Source: an uncultured Rhodospirillaceae bacterium (GTDB taxonomy: Bacteria; Pseudomonadota; Alphaproteobacteria; Rhodospirillales; Magnetospirillaceae). Taken from it: a stretch of 36,011 nt of DNA. The stretch covers positions 1-36,011 of the forward strand of contig CAJANN010000154.1 of the NCBI GenBank assembly GCA_903941095.1. The letters are read 5' to 3'. The notes below the pieces were generated by a model. That model worked only from the letters and a program-made list of their open reading frames with translations. It was not told the DNA's origin and searched no databases. Of this stretch, positions 16,371 through 25,325 are shown piece by piece (position 1 is the stretch's first letter; each line of letters opens with the position of its first letter). The position numbers and the translations under genes were made by a program.

Positions 16371-17477
16371 ATGACCGCCAAGAAGCTTCTGATCCTGCCC
16401 GGTGACGGTATCGGCCAGGAAGTCATGGTCCAGGTCCGCCGCATCATCGACTGGATGGCGAAGAAGCGGAACGTCGCGTTCGATATCTCGGAAGGCCTGA
16501 TCGGCGGCTCGGCCTACGACGTGCACGGCACGCCGCTGGCCGACGAGACCCTGGCCGACGCCCTGGCCGCCGACGCGGTGCTGCTGGGCGCCGTCGGCGG
16601 TCCCAAGTGGGACGACCTGCCGTTCGAGGTCAAGCCCGAGCGCGGCCTGCTGAAGATCCGCAAGGAAATGGGCCTGTTCGCCAACCTGCGTCCGGCGGTG
16701 GTGTTCGACGCCCTGGCCGAGGCCTCGACCCTGAAGACCGAAGTGGTGGCCGGCCTGGACATCATGATCGTGCGCGAGCTGACCGGCGGCCTTTATTTCG
16801 GCCAGCCGCGCGGCATCGAGACCCTGCCCAACGGCGAGCGCAAGGGCGTCAACACCCTGACCTACACCACGTCCGAGATCCAGCGCATCGGCCGCGTCGC
16901 CTTCGACCTGGCCCGCAAGCGCAACAAGCGCCTGTGCAGCGTCGACAAGGCCAACGTGCTGGAATGCACGGTGCTGTGGCGCGAAGAGATGATCAAGCTG
17001 CAGCAGACCGAATATCCGGACATCGAGCTGAGCCACATGTATGTCGACAATGCCGCCATGCAGCTGGTGCGCAATCCCAAGCAGTTCGACGTGATGGTCA
17101 CGGAAAACATGTTCGGCGACATCCTGTCCGACTGCGCCGCCATGCTGACCGGCTCGCTGGGCATGCTGCCGTCGGCCTCGCTGGGGGCCGCCGACGACGC
17201 CGGCAGCCGCAAGGCCCTGTACGAGCCGGTGCACGGCTCGGCTCCGGACATCCAGGGCAAGGACATCGCCAATCCGCTGGCGACCATCCTGTCCTTCGCC
17301 ATGTGCCTGAAGTACTCGTTCAACATGGACGCCGAGTCCGACCTGATCGAGGCCGCCGTCAAGAACGTGCTGAAGGGCGGCCTGCGCACCGCCGACATCA
17401 TGGCCCCGGGCAAGGCCAAGGTGTCGACCACGGTGATGGGCGAAGCCATCGTCCGCGAAATGGACAAGCTGTCGTAA
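16371..17477 (+). CDS. leuB: 3-isopropylmalate dehydrogenase
   Basis: NAD-dependent oxidative decarboxylation of 3-isopropylmalate, the third leucine-specific step. The 368-residue protein has [29 protein letters not shown], the substrate motif [24 protein letters not shown], the [18 protein letters not shown] and [19 protein letters not shown] regions with metal-binding aspartates, and [18 protein letters not shown] (NAD site). The start follows CCAACGGAGAACCAGACA. It ends 17 bases before a strong terminator that also faces rnhA. Confidence 0.97.
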   Translation: MTAKKLLILPGDGIGQEVMVQVRRIIDWMAKKRNVAFDISEGLIGGSAYDVHGTPLADETLADALAADAVLLGAVGGPKWDDLPFEVKPERGLLKIRKEMGLFANLRPAVVFDALAEASTLKTEVVAGLDIMIVRELTGGLYFGQPRGIETLPNGERKGVNTLTYTTSEIQRIGRVAFDLARKRNKRLCSVDKANVLECTVLWREEMIKLQQTEYPDIELSHMYVDNAAMQLVRNPKQFDVMVTENMFGDILSDCAAMLTGSLGMLPSASLGAADDAGSRKALYEPVHGSAPDIQGKDIANPLATILSFAMCLKYSFNMDAESDLIEAAVKNVLKGGLRTADIMAPGKAKVSTTVMGEAIVREMDKLS

Positions 17478-17494
17478 ACGGCCCCGGTCCGACG

Positions 17495-17526
17495 AAAGGC
17501 CGGCCCCCTGGGGGGCCGGCCTTTTT
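17495..17526. terminator. Bidirectional terminator between leuB and rnhA
   Basis: A 14-bp arm (AAAGGCCGGCCCCC, 17495-17508) pairs with 17511-17524, and TTTTT (17522-17526) follows on the plus strand. The minus strand ends the stem with a shorter T-run. It closes the leu operon and stands 5 bases from the end of convergent rnhA. Confidence 0.88.
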
Positions 17527-17531
17527 CGTCT

Positions 17532-17972
17532 TCAGCCCCGCGCCATCGCCACACCCTCGCGGGCCAGCCGGTCGGCGCGTTCGTTTTCCGGGTGCCCGGC
17601 ATGCCCCCTGACCCAGCGCCAGGTGACGCGGTGGCGGCAGCAGGCCGCTTCCAGGACCTTCCACAGATCGTCGTTCTTCACCGGCTTGTTGTCGGCGGTC
17701 TTCCAGCCGCGGCGCTTCCATCCGGCCATCCATTCGGTGATGCCCTTCATCACGTACTGGCTGTCGGTGTGCAGCACCACCTCGCACGGGCGGCTCAGCG
17801 CCTCCAGGGCGCGGATCACCGCCATCATCTCCATGCGGTTGTTGGTGGTGGGATTCTCGCCGCCCTTCAGTTCCTTCTCGACGCCCTTGCAGCGCAGGAT
17901 CGCCCCCCAGCCGCCGGGGCCGGGATTGCCCGAACAGGCCCCATCGGTGAAGATCTCGACGATTTCGCTCAT
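17532..17972 (-). CDS. rnhA: Ribonuclease HI
   Basis: Degrades the RNA strand of RNA-DNA hybrids. The 146 residues contain the four acidic catalytic positions in [19 protein letters not shown] (Asp), [14 protein letters not shown] (Glu), [13 protein letters not shown] (Asp) and [15 protein letters not shown] (Asp with the flexible His loop). The start overlaps the thrB stop by 4 bases (ATGA), so it is translationally coupled to it. The order ispH-thrB-rnhA is common in alphaproteobacteria. A much longer frame running through to 20024 is a shadow. Confidence 0.96.
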   Translation of the reverse strand: MSEIVEIFTDGACSGNPGPGGWGAILRCKGVEKELKGGENPTTNNRMEMMAVIRALEALSRPCEVVLHTDSQYVMKGITEWMAGWKRRGWKTADNKPVKNDDLWKVLEAACCRHRVTWRWVRGHAGHPENERADRLAREGVAMARG

Positions 17973-18949
17973 TCGATGCCGTAAGCCCCGGGGCCGGTCA
18001 GCCCCTGATGGAAACGCAGCTTGCGCAGATATTCCAGCGGGTCCTTGCGCTTGACGAAGGCGCCGGCCGGGGTGTTCAGCCAGTCGTACAGCCGGGTCAG
18101 CAGGAAGCGCATGGCGGCGCCGCGGGCCAGCAGCGGCAGGGCGTTCAGCTCGGCCGCCGACAGGGGGCGGACCTTGCGATAGGCGTTCAGCATCAGCCGG
18201 GCCTTGGTGGCGTTGAAGGCGCCGTCGGGCTCGAAACACCAGGCGTTCAGGCAGACGGCGATGTCGTAGGCCAGAAAGTCGGTACAGGCGAAGTAGAAAT
18301 CGATCAGCCCCGACACCTTTTCCTCGCGGGTGGCGCGGTCGGCCAGGAAGAAGACGTTGTCGGGGAACAGGTCGGCATGGATCAGGCCCACGGGCAGATC
18401 CTGCGGCCATTCGGCCTCCAGGGCGGCCAGTTCGCCGTCGATGAAGGCCGCCAGCCCGGACCGCACCTCGTCGGCGCGCCCCCGCGCCGCCTCGAACAGC
18501 GGCCGCCAGCCCGACACCGACAGATTGTTGGCGCGGGTCAGGGGAAAGTCGGCGCCCTTGGTGTGCATCTCGGCCAGCGCCCCGCCCAGGGCGGCACAAT
18601 GGCCCAGGGCCGGGCGGCGCGGCGACATCCCCTTCAGGAAGGTGACGATGGCCGCCGGGCGGCCGCACAGGCTGCGCAAGGCGCGCCCGTCGCGGCCATG
18701 CAGCGGCGTCGGGCAGGCCAGGCCGCGGGCGGCCAGATGCTCCATCAGCCCCAGGAAGAACGGCAGTTCGTCGGGATTGACGCGTTTTTCGTAGATGGTC
18801 AGGATGGCCGGACCATTCTCGGTCTGCAGCAGGAAGTTCGAGTTCTCGACACCCTCGGCGATGCCGGTGAACGAGACCAGTTCGCCGATGTCGTACCCGG
18901 CGACGAACGCTTCCATCTCTTCGTCGGAAACCTCGGTGTAGACCGCCAT
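17969..18949 (-). CDS. thrB: Homoserine kinase, type II (choline/aminoglycoside kinase fold)
   Basis: Phosphorylates homoserine for threonine synthesis. The 326-residue protein is of the APH/ThrB2 fold, not the GHMP fold of E. coli ThrB. It begins [20 protein letters not shown] and has [12 protein letters not shown] (nucleotide loop), [22 protein letters not shown] (catalytic loop, Asp base) and [19 protein letters not shown] (metal-binding Asp). It lies 48 bases after ispH and overlaps rnhA. Asd at 1-610 works two steps earlier in the same pathway but is far away in the window. Confidence 0.94.
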   Translation of the reverse strand: MAVYTEVSDEEMEAFVAGYDIGELVSFTGIAEGVENSNFLLQTENGPAILTIYEKRVNPDELPFFLGLMEHLAARGLACPTPLHGRDGRALRSLCGRPAAIVTFLKGMSPRRPALGHCAALGGALAEMHTKGADFPLTRANNLSVSGWRPLFEAARGRADEVRSGLAAFIDGELAALEAEWPQDLPVGLIHADLFPDNVFFLADRATREEKVSGLIDFYFACTDFLAYDIAVCLNAWCFEPDGAFNATKARLMLNAYRKVRPLSAAELNALPLLARGAAMRFLLTRLYDWLNTPAGAFVKRKDPLEYLRKLRFHQGLTGPGAYGIE

Positions 18950-18997
18950 GAGACCCTCGCCGCCACGAACGGCGGGAAGGTACGACAGCGGCCGCCT

Positions 18998-19942
18998 CTA
19001 GTCCAGCAATTGGGCCGGCAGTTTGAAGGCGATGGTTTCGTCGGTGACCTTGACCTCTTCGATGGCGACGGTGAAATGGATGCGGGCGGCGGCGATCACC
19101 TCTTCCACCAGCACCTCGGGCGCCGAGGCGCCGGCAGTGATGCCCAGCCGGCCGATACCGGACAGGCCGGCCCAGTCGATTTCGGCGGCCCGCTGCACCA
19201 GCAGGGCCCGGACACAGCCTTCCCGCGCCGCCACTTCCACCAGCCGCTTGGAATTGGATGAATTGGGCGCGCCGATCACCATCACCGCGTCGCAGCGCGG
19301 GGCGATGGTCTTGACCGCATTCTGGCGGTTGGTGGTGGCATAGCAGATGTCGTCCTTCTTCGGCCCGACGATGGCGGGAAAGCGGCGCGCCAGGACGGCG
19401 ACGATGGCGGCGGCGTCGTCCACCGACAAGGTGGTCTGGGTGATATAGGCCAGATGATCGGGATGGACCGGCTGCACCGCTTCGGCATCGGCTACGTTTT
19501 CCACCAGCAGCACCGCCCCGTCGGGGACCTGCCCCATCGTGCCGACGACTTCGGGATGGCCCTTGTGGCCGATCATGATGATCTGCCGTCCGAAGGCGTA
19601 GTGGGCCTCGGCCTCGCGGTGCACCTTGGTCACCAGCGGGCAGGTGGCGTCCAGATAGTCCAGGCCGCGGGCCGCCGCCGCCGCCGGCACCGACTTGGGC
19701 ACGCCGTGGGCGGAAAACACCACCGGCACGCCATCGGGGACCTCGGTCAGCTCGTCGACGAACACCGCCCCCTTGGCCTTCAGGGAATCGACCACGAAGC
19801 GGTTGTGCACGATCTCGTGGCGGACATAGACCGGGGCGCCGTATTTGGCGATGGCCGCCTCGACGATCAGGATGGCGCGGTCGACGCCGGCGCAGAAACC
19901 GCGCGGACTGGCAAGGACGATGGTCAGCGGCGGCAGGGTCAT
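18998..19942 (-). CDS. ispH: 4-hydroxy-3-methylbut-2-enyl diphosphate reductase
   Basis: Last enzyme of the MEP isoprenoid pathway, reducing HMBPP to IPP and DMAPP with an iron-sulfur cluster. The 314-residue protein shows the three cluster cysteines in [25 protein letters not shown] and [14 protein letters not shown], plus the conserved [23 protein letters not shown] and [15 protein letters not shown]. It starts at 19942 and is divergent from the lipoprotein gene at 20072. It leads ispH-thrB-rnhA. Confidence 0.97.
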   Translation of the reverse strand: MTLPPLTIVLASPRGFCAGVDRAILIVEAAIAKYGAPVYVRHEIVHNRFVVDSLKAKGAVFVDELTEVPDGVPVVFSAHGVPKSVPAAAAARGLDYLDATCPLVTKVHREAEAHYAFGRQIIMIGHKGHPEVVGTMGQVPDGAVLLVENVADAEAVQPVHPDHLAYITQTTLSVDDAAAIVAVLARRFPAIVGPKKDDICYATTNRQNAVKTIAPRCDAVMVIGAPNSSNSKRLVEVAAREGCVRALLVQRAAEIDWAGLSGIGRLGITAGASAPEVLVEEVIAAARIHFTVAIEEVKVTDETIAFKLPAQLLD

Positions 19943-20027
19943 GCGACGAACTCATCAAACGGCGTTGCGGGCGGCGGCCGGCTTCTCTAAAGTCGGCCCC
20001 GACTGATGCCACGGATGCCAGCACCTT

Positions 20028-20063
20028 CTCAACGGCTTTTCCGGGCTCAACGGCTTTTCCGGG
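20028..20063 (+). repeat. Exact tandem duplication of 18 bp
   Basis: CTCAACGGCTTTTCCGGG occurs twice in direct succession (20028-20045 and 20046-20063), ending 8 bases before the lipoprotein ATG at 20072. It alters the leader and could affect translation initiation; if the upstream ATG at 20006 were used it would add two six-residue repeats. Confidence 0.9.
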
Positions 20064-20071
20064 ATTTCCTG

Positions 20072-20602
20072 ATGAAACTGCGCTCGCTCGTTCCCGTCGC
20101 CGCCCTGGCCCTGGTGCCGGTGCTGTCGTCTTGCTCGGTCTTCCAGAAGAAAGAGCCGCCGCCCTGCCCGCCGGTCTACATCCTGGGCGATGCCGGCCAG
20201 CTGACCAAATACCGGGAGGGCAAGGGCCGCGACCTGACCGACGTCGAGTTCGAGGCCGAGATCAACGGCTTCCAGGGCGACTGCAAATACGACGAAAAGG
20301 GTGCCCAGGTGGAAATCCAGGTATCGTTCGCCGTCAAGCGCGGCCCGGCCGACGCCGACCGCAAGGCCGACTTCGCGTATTTCGCCGCCGTCCCGCTGTT
20401 CTATCCCGCCGCCGACGCCAAGGCGGTGTTTCCGGTCAGCGTCGCCTTTCCCGAGGCGACCAATTACGTCCGCTACACCGACGAGCCGCTGGTGCTGCGC
20501 ATTCCGGTCAAGGACGCCGACGTCATCCAGAAATACGAGATCTACCTGGGCTTCCAGGCCACCCAGGAAGAACTGGACCGCAACCGCCAGGGCCGCAAAT
20601 AA
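20072..20602 (+). CDS. Predicted lipoprotein, 176 aa, unknown function
   Basis: Function not recognised. [20 protein letters not shown] then Cys21 form a lipoprotein signal with a good lipobox (LSSC), so the mature protein should be anchored in a membrane facing the periplasm. The mature part includes [60 protein letters not shown] and a Tyr/Phe/Val-rich beta-type region near [14 protein letters not shown]. The ATG at 20072 is chosen because the signal peptide begins there; the frame opens at 20006. An 18-bp tandem duplication precedes the start. It is convergent with the gene at 20612, 9 bases away. Confidence 0.82.
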   Translation: MKLRSLVPVAALALVPVLSSCSVFQKKEPPPCPPVYILGDAGQLTKYREGKGRDLTDVEFEAEINGFQGDCKYDEKGAQVEIQVSFAVKRGPADADRKADFAYFAAVPLFYPAADAKAVFPVSVAFPEATNYVRYTDEPLVLRIPVKDADVIQKYEIYLGFQATQEELDRNRQGRK

Positions 20603-20611
20603 CCAGGCGCT

Positions 20612-21049
20612 CTACCGTTCGCGGCGCAGGATGAAGCGGACGGTCTCGCCGCGGCGGTTGGTGGCGTAACCGTAAAGCTTGCCGCCGTCCGACAGCACGC
20701 CATGAAAGACGAAGGCGCCGCCGCCGCCCGACAGGGCCACCGTGCAGGCGCTGGCATGGTCCACCGCACCGCCGATGCTGGTTCCCTCGGTCCAGCCGAA
20801 ATCCTCGGCGATGGCGCCCTTGCGGTCCATCGTCCAGGTCAGGCCGCCATCCTTGCGGGCGAACTCCCATCGGGTCTGCGGCGCCACCCAACGCCCGACC
20901 AGCCAATCGCCCGAGCTGGCGGCGCCGGTGTCGCAGATCGCTTCGGGCAGCGGCTGCGGCGGGCCGGCCTTGGGGAATTGCGGCAGATCCTGGGCCGCCG
21001 CCGGCATCACGCAGGCGACCGGCAGCAACACCGCAAGGATACGCATCAT
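20612..21049 (-). CDS. Small exported protein, 145 aa, unknown function
   Basis: Function not recognised. A cleavable signal peptide is clear (MMRILAVLLPVACVMPAAAQ, cut after AAAQ). The mature part has a Trp/Gly-rich beta character: SSGDWLVGRWVAPQTRWEFA, LTWTMDRKGAIAEDFGW, GGAFVFHGVLSDGGKLYGYA and a basic end TVRFILRRER. Two cysteines (in EAICDTG and HASACTVAL) could form a disulfide. The start ATGATG at 21049 overlaps the stop of the upstream small lipoprotein gene by 4 bases, so the two are translationally coupled. Confidence 0.8.
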   Translation of the reverse strand: MMRILAVLLPVACVMPAAAQDLPQFPKAGPPQPLPEAICDTGAASSGDWLVGRWVAPQTRWEFARKDGGLTWTMDRKGAIAEDFGWTEGTSIGGAVDHASACTVALSGGGGAFVFHGVLSDGGKLYGYATNRRGETVRFILRRER

Positions 21050-21327
21050 GGGCTTGGTCTCCGGGTCGGGGTGTAACCGCGGTCGCGCATGCACGACCCG
21101 GCATAGGCATCCATCTCCTTGCGCGCCCGTCCGCGGTCGTAATCGCGGAACGGACTGGACGACGAATCGTCGTCCTGATAGCCGACCTGGGAATCCGCCC
21201 ACCGCTTGCAGGCGCTCCAGTCGCGGCTCCATTGATCCTTGGGCAGCGACGGATTCTGCCACGGCACCGGCGCCGCGGCACAGGCCGACAGCAGCATCAT
21301 CAGGGCAAGGGACGCAACCACACGCAT
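21046..21327 (-). CDS. Small lipoprotein, 93 aa, unknown function
   Basis: Function not recognised. MRVVASLALMMLLSAC is a lipoprotein signal with lipobox LSAC (Cys16). The mature part is short and polar, with QWSRDWSACKRWADSQVGYQ, DDDSSSSPFRDYDRGRARKE and MDAYAGSCMRDRGYTPTRRP. Two cysteines spaced about 40 apart in a Trp/Arg/Asp-rich context resemble other short proteobacterial envelope lipoproteins. The ATG at 21327 is preceded by GTGAGACGG. It is coupled to the exported protein downstream (ATGA). Confidence 0.78.
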   Translation of the reverse strand: MRVVASLALMMLLSACAAAPVPWQNPSLPKDQWSRDWSACKRWADSQVGYQDDDSSSSPFRDYDRGRARKEMDAYAGSCMRDRGYTPTRRPSP

Positions 21328-21403
21328 AGCCGTCTCACCGGACCGTTTCAGCGGCGCCATTCGGCCACAGAGCCGGTCCGGTTGCAACCATCAGAATCGG
21401 CGT

Positions 21404-21432
21404 TTGAGACCCGGACGGGTCGGCGTTATACT
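21404..21432 (+). promoter_or_regulatory. Sigma-70-like promoter of the enoyl-CoA hydratase gene
   Basis: TTGAGA (21404-21409), a 17-nt spacer and TATACT (21427-21432) are close to consensus. The transcript would start about 25 bases before the ATG at 21465, leaving room for the CAGGAG ribosome site. This is the best promoter in the window. Confidence 0.7.
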
Positions 21433-21464
21433 GCGCCGCACAACCGCCAGCAGGAGAGCATCAG

Positions 21465-21899
21465 ATGAGCGGCGAATCCCTTAACGGTCTCTATTTCGAA
21501 GACTTGAGCGTCGGTCAGTCGGCGATTTTCGCCAAGACCGTCACCGAAGCCGACATCGTCGCCTTCGCCGGCATTTCCGGCGACTTCAACCCGGTGCACA
21601 TCAACGAGGAATTCGCCAGCCAGACCATGTTCAAGGGCCGCATCGCCCACGGCATGCTGTCGGCGGCCTTCATCTCCACCGTGTTCGGCACCAAGCTGCC
21701 GGGGCCGGGCTGCATCTATGTTTCGCAGTTGCTGAAGTTCAAGGCCCCCGTGCGCATCGGCGACACCGTCACCGCCCGCGTCGAGCTGACCGCCCTGACC
21801 CCGGAAAAGAAGTTCGCCACCTTCAAGACCACCTGTTCGGTCAAGGACAAGGTGGTCATGGACGGCGAAGCCACCCTGATGGTCCCGTCCAAGGGCTGA
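21465..21899 (+). CDS. phaJ: MaoC-like (R)-specific enoyl-CoA hydratase
   Basis: A 144-residue single hot-dog domain with the R-hydratase signature: ISGDFNPVHINEEFA (catalytic Asp and His) and FKGRIAHGMLSAAFISTVFG. In PHA-storing bacteria such proteins convert enoyl-CoA from beta-oxidation to (R)-3-hydroxyacyl-CoA for polyhydroxyalkanoate synthase. The length, N-terminus (GLYFEDLSVGQSAIFAKTVT) and C-terminus fit PhaJ. There is no pha gene beside it, so the physiological role is inferred; another MaoC-type thioester hydratase is possible. It is a single-gene unit with its own promoter, CAGGAG ribosome site and terminator. Confidence 0.87.
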   Translation: MSGESLNGLYFEDLSVGQSAIFAKTVTEADIVAFAGISGDFNPVHINEEFASQTMFKGRIAHGMLSAAFISTVFGTKLPGPGCIYVSQLLKFKAPVRIGDTVTARVELTALTPEKKFATFKTTCSVKDKVVMDGEATLMVPSKG

Positions 21900-21918
21900 C
21901 CCGTCTAGCCGGTCCGGC

Positions 21919-21948
21919 AAAAGGCGCCCCGTCGCGGGCGCCTTTTTT
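21919..21948 (+). terminator. Rho-independent terminator of the enoyl-CoA hydratase gene
   Basis: AAAAGGCGCCC (21919-21929) pairs with 21936-21946 around a 6-nt loop, followed by a run of six T. It lies 20 bases past the stop. Confidence 0.9.
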
Positions 21949-22212
21949 CGTACCCGGCTCCAGCGTCAGCCGATAAAATATCCTTCTGGAAATCAACCAG
22001 CCAAGCTACCCTGTCCTGGATGATCGCACTTGGCGATCACCCGGCCTTGTTTCGTGTCTGCCTCAATCGCCGGCGGGGGGCAGGCGCCGCCTTGGCTTCC
22101 TCGCTACGCTCGTCCAAAGGCGAGCACCCTGCCTCTTCGGCCGGTCCGGAGGGGGCAATGCGCAGATTTCGGGGTACGGTCATGACAGCCATCCCTGCGG
22201 CCGATCCGCACG
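21949..22212. repeat. Non-coding stretch with dispersed repeat copy B
   Basis: This gap between the hydratase terminator and the che terminator has no convincing gene. It contains a GATCGC...GCGATC imperfect palindrome (22022-22039) related to that at 7121-7144, and at 22098-22118 the exact inverse of the 21-base core at 917-937. An ATG at 22158 has a strong GGAGG site, but the frame then runs antisense into cheR with no coding character. Confidence 0.55.
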
Positions 22213-22236
22213 AAAAAGCGCCGCCGGCACCGGCGC
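22213..22236 (-). terminator. Terminator of the che operon
   Basis: On the minus strand GCGCCG (22236-22231) and CGGCGC (22223-22218) form a GC stem around a 7-nt loop, followed by TTTTT (22217-22213) and CG. It lies about 100 bases past the cheR stop and is the only terminator-like signal after it. Confidence 0.7.
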
Positions 22237-22334
22237 GGCCGGGCCGGCCGCCGGAATTGCCGCGCAACAGCGCCGGGTCCGCCCCGTTCATCGATCGATA
22301 TTTGCGCCCGCATCCGGGCAATGGCCACCCCGGG

Positions 22335-23168
22335 TCAGCGGGCCGGAGCCGGCGCTCCGGGGCGAACCACCGCGTAGATGCCGCGCTGTTCCGGCACCGG
22401 CTTGAACTTGTCCGAAATTCCCAGGACAGTTTCGGCGCCGCCCAGATACAGCAACCCGTCGTCGGGCATGATCTTGGCGACGTTGTCCAGCACCCGCGTC
22501 TTGGTCGGCTGATCGAAATAGATCAGCACATTGCGGCAGAACACCACGTCGAACTGCCCCAGCGTCTTCAAATCGTGCAGCAGGTTGTATTCGCGGAACT
22601 GGACCATGCCGCGGATCGACGAATCGATCTGCCACATCTCGTTGTTCTTTTTGAAGTACTTGACCAGAAGCTGGATCGGCAGCCCCCGCTGCACCTCGAA
22701 CTGCGAATACAGGCCGGCCTTGGCCTTTTCCAGCATCTCGGTGGAAATATCGGTTCCGACGATCTCGATCTTCCAGCCGGCCAGCTTGGCGCCTTCTTCC
22801 TTCAGGATCATCGCCAGGGAATAGGCTTCCTGGCCGGATGAACTGGCCGCCGACCAGATCCGGATGGTCTTCTTGGCGGCGCGGTTGGTCAGCAGCCGGG
22901 GCAGGACCAGCGCCTTGAACTGATCGAACGGCTTGATGTCGCGAAAGAAGAACGACTCGTTGGTCGTCATCGCTTCGGTGACTTCGCGCAGCAGATCCTC
23001 GCCGGACGTCTTGAGCGACCCCAGCAGATCGTCCAGGCCTTTCATCCCGCGCTTGCGCGCCACCGGAGTCAGCCGCGATTCGAGCAGATAGGCCTTGTCG
23101 CGGGAAATCACCAGACCCGAGCGGTCTTTCAGTAATTTGGCGACGAAGTCAAAGTCTTCGGGACGCAT
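22335..23168 (-). CDS. cheR: Chemotaxis protein methyltransferase CheR
   Basis: Methylates glutamates on chemoreceptors with S-adenosylmethionine. The 277-residue protein has the N-terminal helical CheR domain (MRPEDFDFVAKLLKDRSGL), TEAMTTNESFFFRDIKPFDQ (conserved TTNExxFFR), IWSAASSSGQEAYSLAM (SAM-site loop), VGTDISTEMLEKAK and VVFCRNVLIYFD. There is no TPR or pentapeptide-binding module. The start is 4 bases after the cheB stop. It is the last gene of the operon. Confidence 0.95.
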   Translation of the reverse strand: MRPEDFDFVAKLLKDRSGLVISRDKAYLLESRLTPVARKRGMKGLDDLLGSLKTSGEDLLREVTEAMTTNESFFFRDIKPFDQFKALVLPRLLTNRAAKKTIRIWSAASSSGQEAYSLAMILKEEGAKLAGWKIEIVGTDISTEMLEKAKAGLYSQFEVQRGLPIQLLVKYFKKNNEMWQIDSSIRGMVQFREYNLLHDLKTLGQFDVVFCRNVLIYFDQPTKTRVLDNVAKIMPDDGLLYLGGAETVLGISDKFKPVPEQRGIYAVVRPGAPAPAR

Positions 23169-23172
23169 GCCG

Positions 23173-24321
23173 TCAACGCCTCGCAGCCAGTTTCATCATC
23201 CACGGAGCAATATCGCTCAGCGGCAGGATCGCAGAACAGATGCCGGCCTGGGCCGCGGCCCCCGGCATGCCCCAGACGACGCTGGTGGCCTCATCCTGAG
23301 CGACGACGGTGCCGCCGTTCTGGATGATCACCTGGCCGCCCCTGGACCCGTCGGCCCCCATTCCGGTCAGGATGGCGACCAGGACCCGCTTGCCGTAGGC
23401 CGCCGCCAGACTGCGCAGCATGGGGTCGACGGCAGGGCGGCAGAAATTTTCGGGCGCATCCTTGTTCAGGCGGATCACCTTGTCGGCGCCGCGGCTTTCC
23501 ACCACCATGTGGAAGTCGCCGGGGGCGATATAGACGCGCCCCCCCTTGACCACTTCGCCATCCTGGCCCTCGCGGGCGTCCCAGCCGGAAATCCGGCTGA
23601 TATGCTCGGCCAGGATGGTGGTGAAGGTCGCCGGCATGTGCTGGGTGATCAGAATCGGCTGCCGGACCGTCCCCGCCCGCATGGTGCCCAGCAGGTTGAA
23701 CAGGGCCTGCGGCCCGCCGGTCGAACTGCCGATGGCGATGACGTCCGGCGGTTCCGGAGTATGGGTCCGCAGAACCGGCGCCGAGGCCGGGTGCAACAGC
23801 GAACTGCGCGGCGGCGCCGAGGCCGGGCGAGCCGAGGCGGCGGCGGCGCTCCGCACCTTGCGATTGGGGTCGCGGCGACGGGCATGCCCCAGGGCACGCA
23901 CCTTGTTCAGCAGTTCGGACTTGAAATCCTGCCCCCCGGCCAGATCGCGGGTGGCGGTCGGCTTGGGGATATAGTCGGCAGCCCCCATCTCCAGTGCCCG
24001 CATGCTGACACCCGCCCCCTTCAGGGTCAGGGTCGATTGCATGACCACCCGGACGGCGGGATCGATCTGCAGCAGCTTCGGCAGCGCGGTCATGCCGTCC
24101 ATCACCGGCATCTCGATATCCAGCAAGATGACGTCCACGTCCTGACGTTCCAGGGTGGACAGGGCCATCTGGCCGTTGCTGACCGAGGCGACGACCGCAA
24201 TGCCCGGGTCCTCTTCCAGAATCCGCGTGACCAGACCGCGCACCACGGCGGAATCGTCCACCAGCATGACCCGGATCCGGTCGGCAGGAGGGATGGCGGT
24301 TGGGGATTGCTCAGCGGCCAT
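23173..24321 (-). CDS. cheB: Protein-glutamate methylesterase / response regulator CheB
   Basis: Demethylates and deamidates chemoreceptors when phosphorylated by CheA. The 382-residue protein has a receiver domain (VMLVDDSAVVRGLV; VDVILLDIEMPVMDG with phospho-acceptor Asp68), a Ser/Ala/Pro linker, and the methylesterase domain with the Ser-His-Asp triad in AIGSSTGGPQALFN, ILITQHMPATFT and LTGMGADGSRGG. The ATG at 24321, preceded by AAGGA about 10 nt away, is preferred to an in-frame TTG at 24339. It follows cheY by 32 bases. Confidence 0.95.
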   Translation of the reverse strand: MAAEQSPTAIPPADRIRVMLVDDSAVVRGLVTRILEEDPGIAVVASVSNGQMALSTLERQDVDVILLDIEMPVMDGMTALPKLLQIDPAVRVVMQSTLTLKGAGVSMRALEMGAADYIPKPTATRDLAGGQDFKSELLNKVRALGHARRRDPNRKVRSAAAASARPASAPPRSSLLHPASAPVLRTHTPEPPDVIAIGSSTGGPQALFNLLGTMRAGTVRQPILITQHMPATFTTILAEHISRISGWDAREGQDGEVVKGGRVYIAPGDFHMVVESRGADKVIRLNKDAPENFCRPAVDPMLRSLAAAYGKRVLVAILTGMGADGSRGGQVIIQNGGTVVAQDEATSVVWGMPGAAAQAGICSAILPLSDIAPWMMKLAARR

Positions 24322-24353
24322 AGACAGCACGTCCTTCAAAAAGGAGCCGGGAT

Positions 24354-24719
24354 TTACAGAAGGCCCACCTGAGAAAACTTGGCCTGCAGAATCTCGCTGT
24401 CGAACGGCTTCATGATGTACTCATTGGCGCCGGCCATGATCGCTTCCTGGATATGCTCGATATCGTTTTCGGTGGTGCAGAACACCACCACGGGCTTCTC
24501 GCCGCCCGGCAGCCGCCGCAATTCCCGCAGAAACTCGATTCCGTTCATGACCGGCATGTTCCAGTCCAGCAGAACGGCGTCGGGCATGGACCCCTTGCAA
24601 TAATCCAGCGCCTGCTGGCCATCCTCCGCCTCGGCGGTGGAAAAGGTCAGCTCTTGCAGGATTTTTTTGGCCACCATGCGGATGACCTTGGAATCGTCAA
24701 CGATCAGACAGGACTTCAT
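24354..24719 (-). CDS. cheY: Chemotaxis response regulator CheY
   Basis: Single receiver domain, 121 residues, that carries the CheA signal to the flagellar switch or other output. Key residues are D8/D9 (SCLIVDDSKVIRMVAKK), phospho-acceptor D52 (AVLLDWNMPVMNG), T82/T83 (VVFCTTENDIE) and K104 (EYIMKPFDSE). A GGAGGCAAAAAGGGC leader precedes the ATG. The gap to cheW is 62 bases. Close in length and motifs to alphaproteobacterial CheY of this operon type. Confidence 0.95.
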   Translation of the reverse strand: MKSCLIVDDSKVIRMVAKKILQELTFSTAEAEDGQQALDYCKGSMPDAVLLDWNMPVMNGIEFLRELRRLPGGEKPVVVFCTTENDIEHIQEAIMAGANEYIMKPFDSEILQAKFSQVGLL

Positions 24720-24781
24720 GCCCTTTTTGCCTCCCGTAGCGGGACGGCACCCCCAAGTGCCCTCCCGAAACCGTGGTGATA

Positions 24782-25267
24782 CTATTCGTTCTTATTGAAA
24801 TCCAAAAGCTTGGCGACGTCCAGCACCACAAGCAGCTTGTCTTCCAATCGATAAATTCCCGCCGAGAATTCCCGCCACATGGGGTCGAGAGTCGGCGGGT
24901 TGCGTTCGAACTTGGCCGCCGGCAGGGTCAGGACCTCGCCGACCTGATCGACCATCAGCGAATAAAGCTCGCCGTTCTGGTCGACGACCACGCTCATGCC
25001 CTTGTTGTCCTCGGCGGCATTGCGCAGCCCCAGGCGCAGGCGGACGTCCACCGCGGTGACGATGCGGCCGCGCAGGTTGAGCGAACCGGCCACCTCACGC
25101 GGGGCCAGGGGAATGCGGGTGATCTTCTGCGGCCCCAGAACATCCTGGACGGTCAGCACCTGAATGCCGAACATCTGTCCGTCGATGAACATGGTGACGT
25201 AATCCTGGGTCTCCGGCGCCGCCAGTTCGGTGCCGGGGCGCTTCGAGGCGGGAACGATCTGGTTCAC
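24782..25267 (-). CDS. cheW: Chemotaxis coupling protein CheW
   Basis: Adaptor joining chemoreceptors to CheA. The 161-residue protein has a short extension (MNQIVPASKRPGTELAAPE), then the CheW fold: DYVTMFIDGQMFGIQVLTVQ, ITRIPLAPREVAGSLNLRGR (receptor/CheA contact), IVTAVDVRLRLGL, GELYSLMVDQVGEVL and LVVLDVAKLLDF. It begins 58 bases after the cheA stop. Confidence 0.95.
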   Translation of the reverse strand: MNQIVPASKRPGTELAAPETQDYVTMFIDGQMFGIQVLTVQDVLGPQKITRIPLAPREVAGSLNLRGRIVTAVDVRLRLGLRNAAEDNKGMSVVVDQNGELYSLMVDQVGEVLTLPAAKFERNPPTLDPMWREFSAGIYRLEDKLLVVLDVAKLLDFNKNE

Positions 25268-25325
25268 TTCGTGGCCCCCCTAATCTTGAGCAGATCCGAC
25301 ACGGCAGCGTGGTTGCGAAGGGTGA

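Noticed and set aside
22158-22841. Plus-strand ORF starting at 22158 with an excellent GGAGG site
   Set aside because: Beyond about 60 codons it runs antisense through cheR, the protein is Arg/Pro/Ala-rich and unrecognisable, and the che terminator lies inside it. The ribosome-site match seems accidental.
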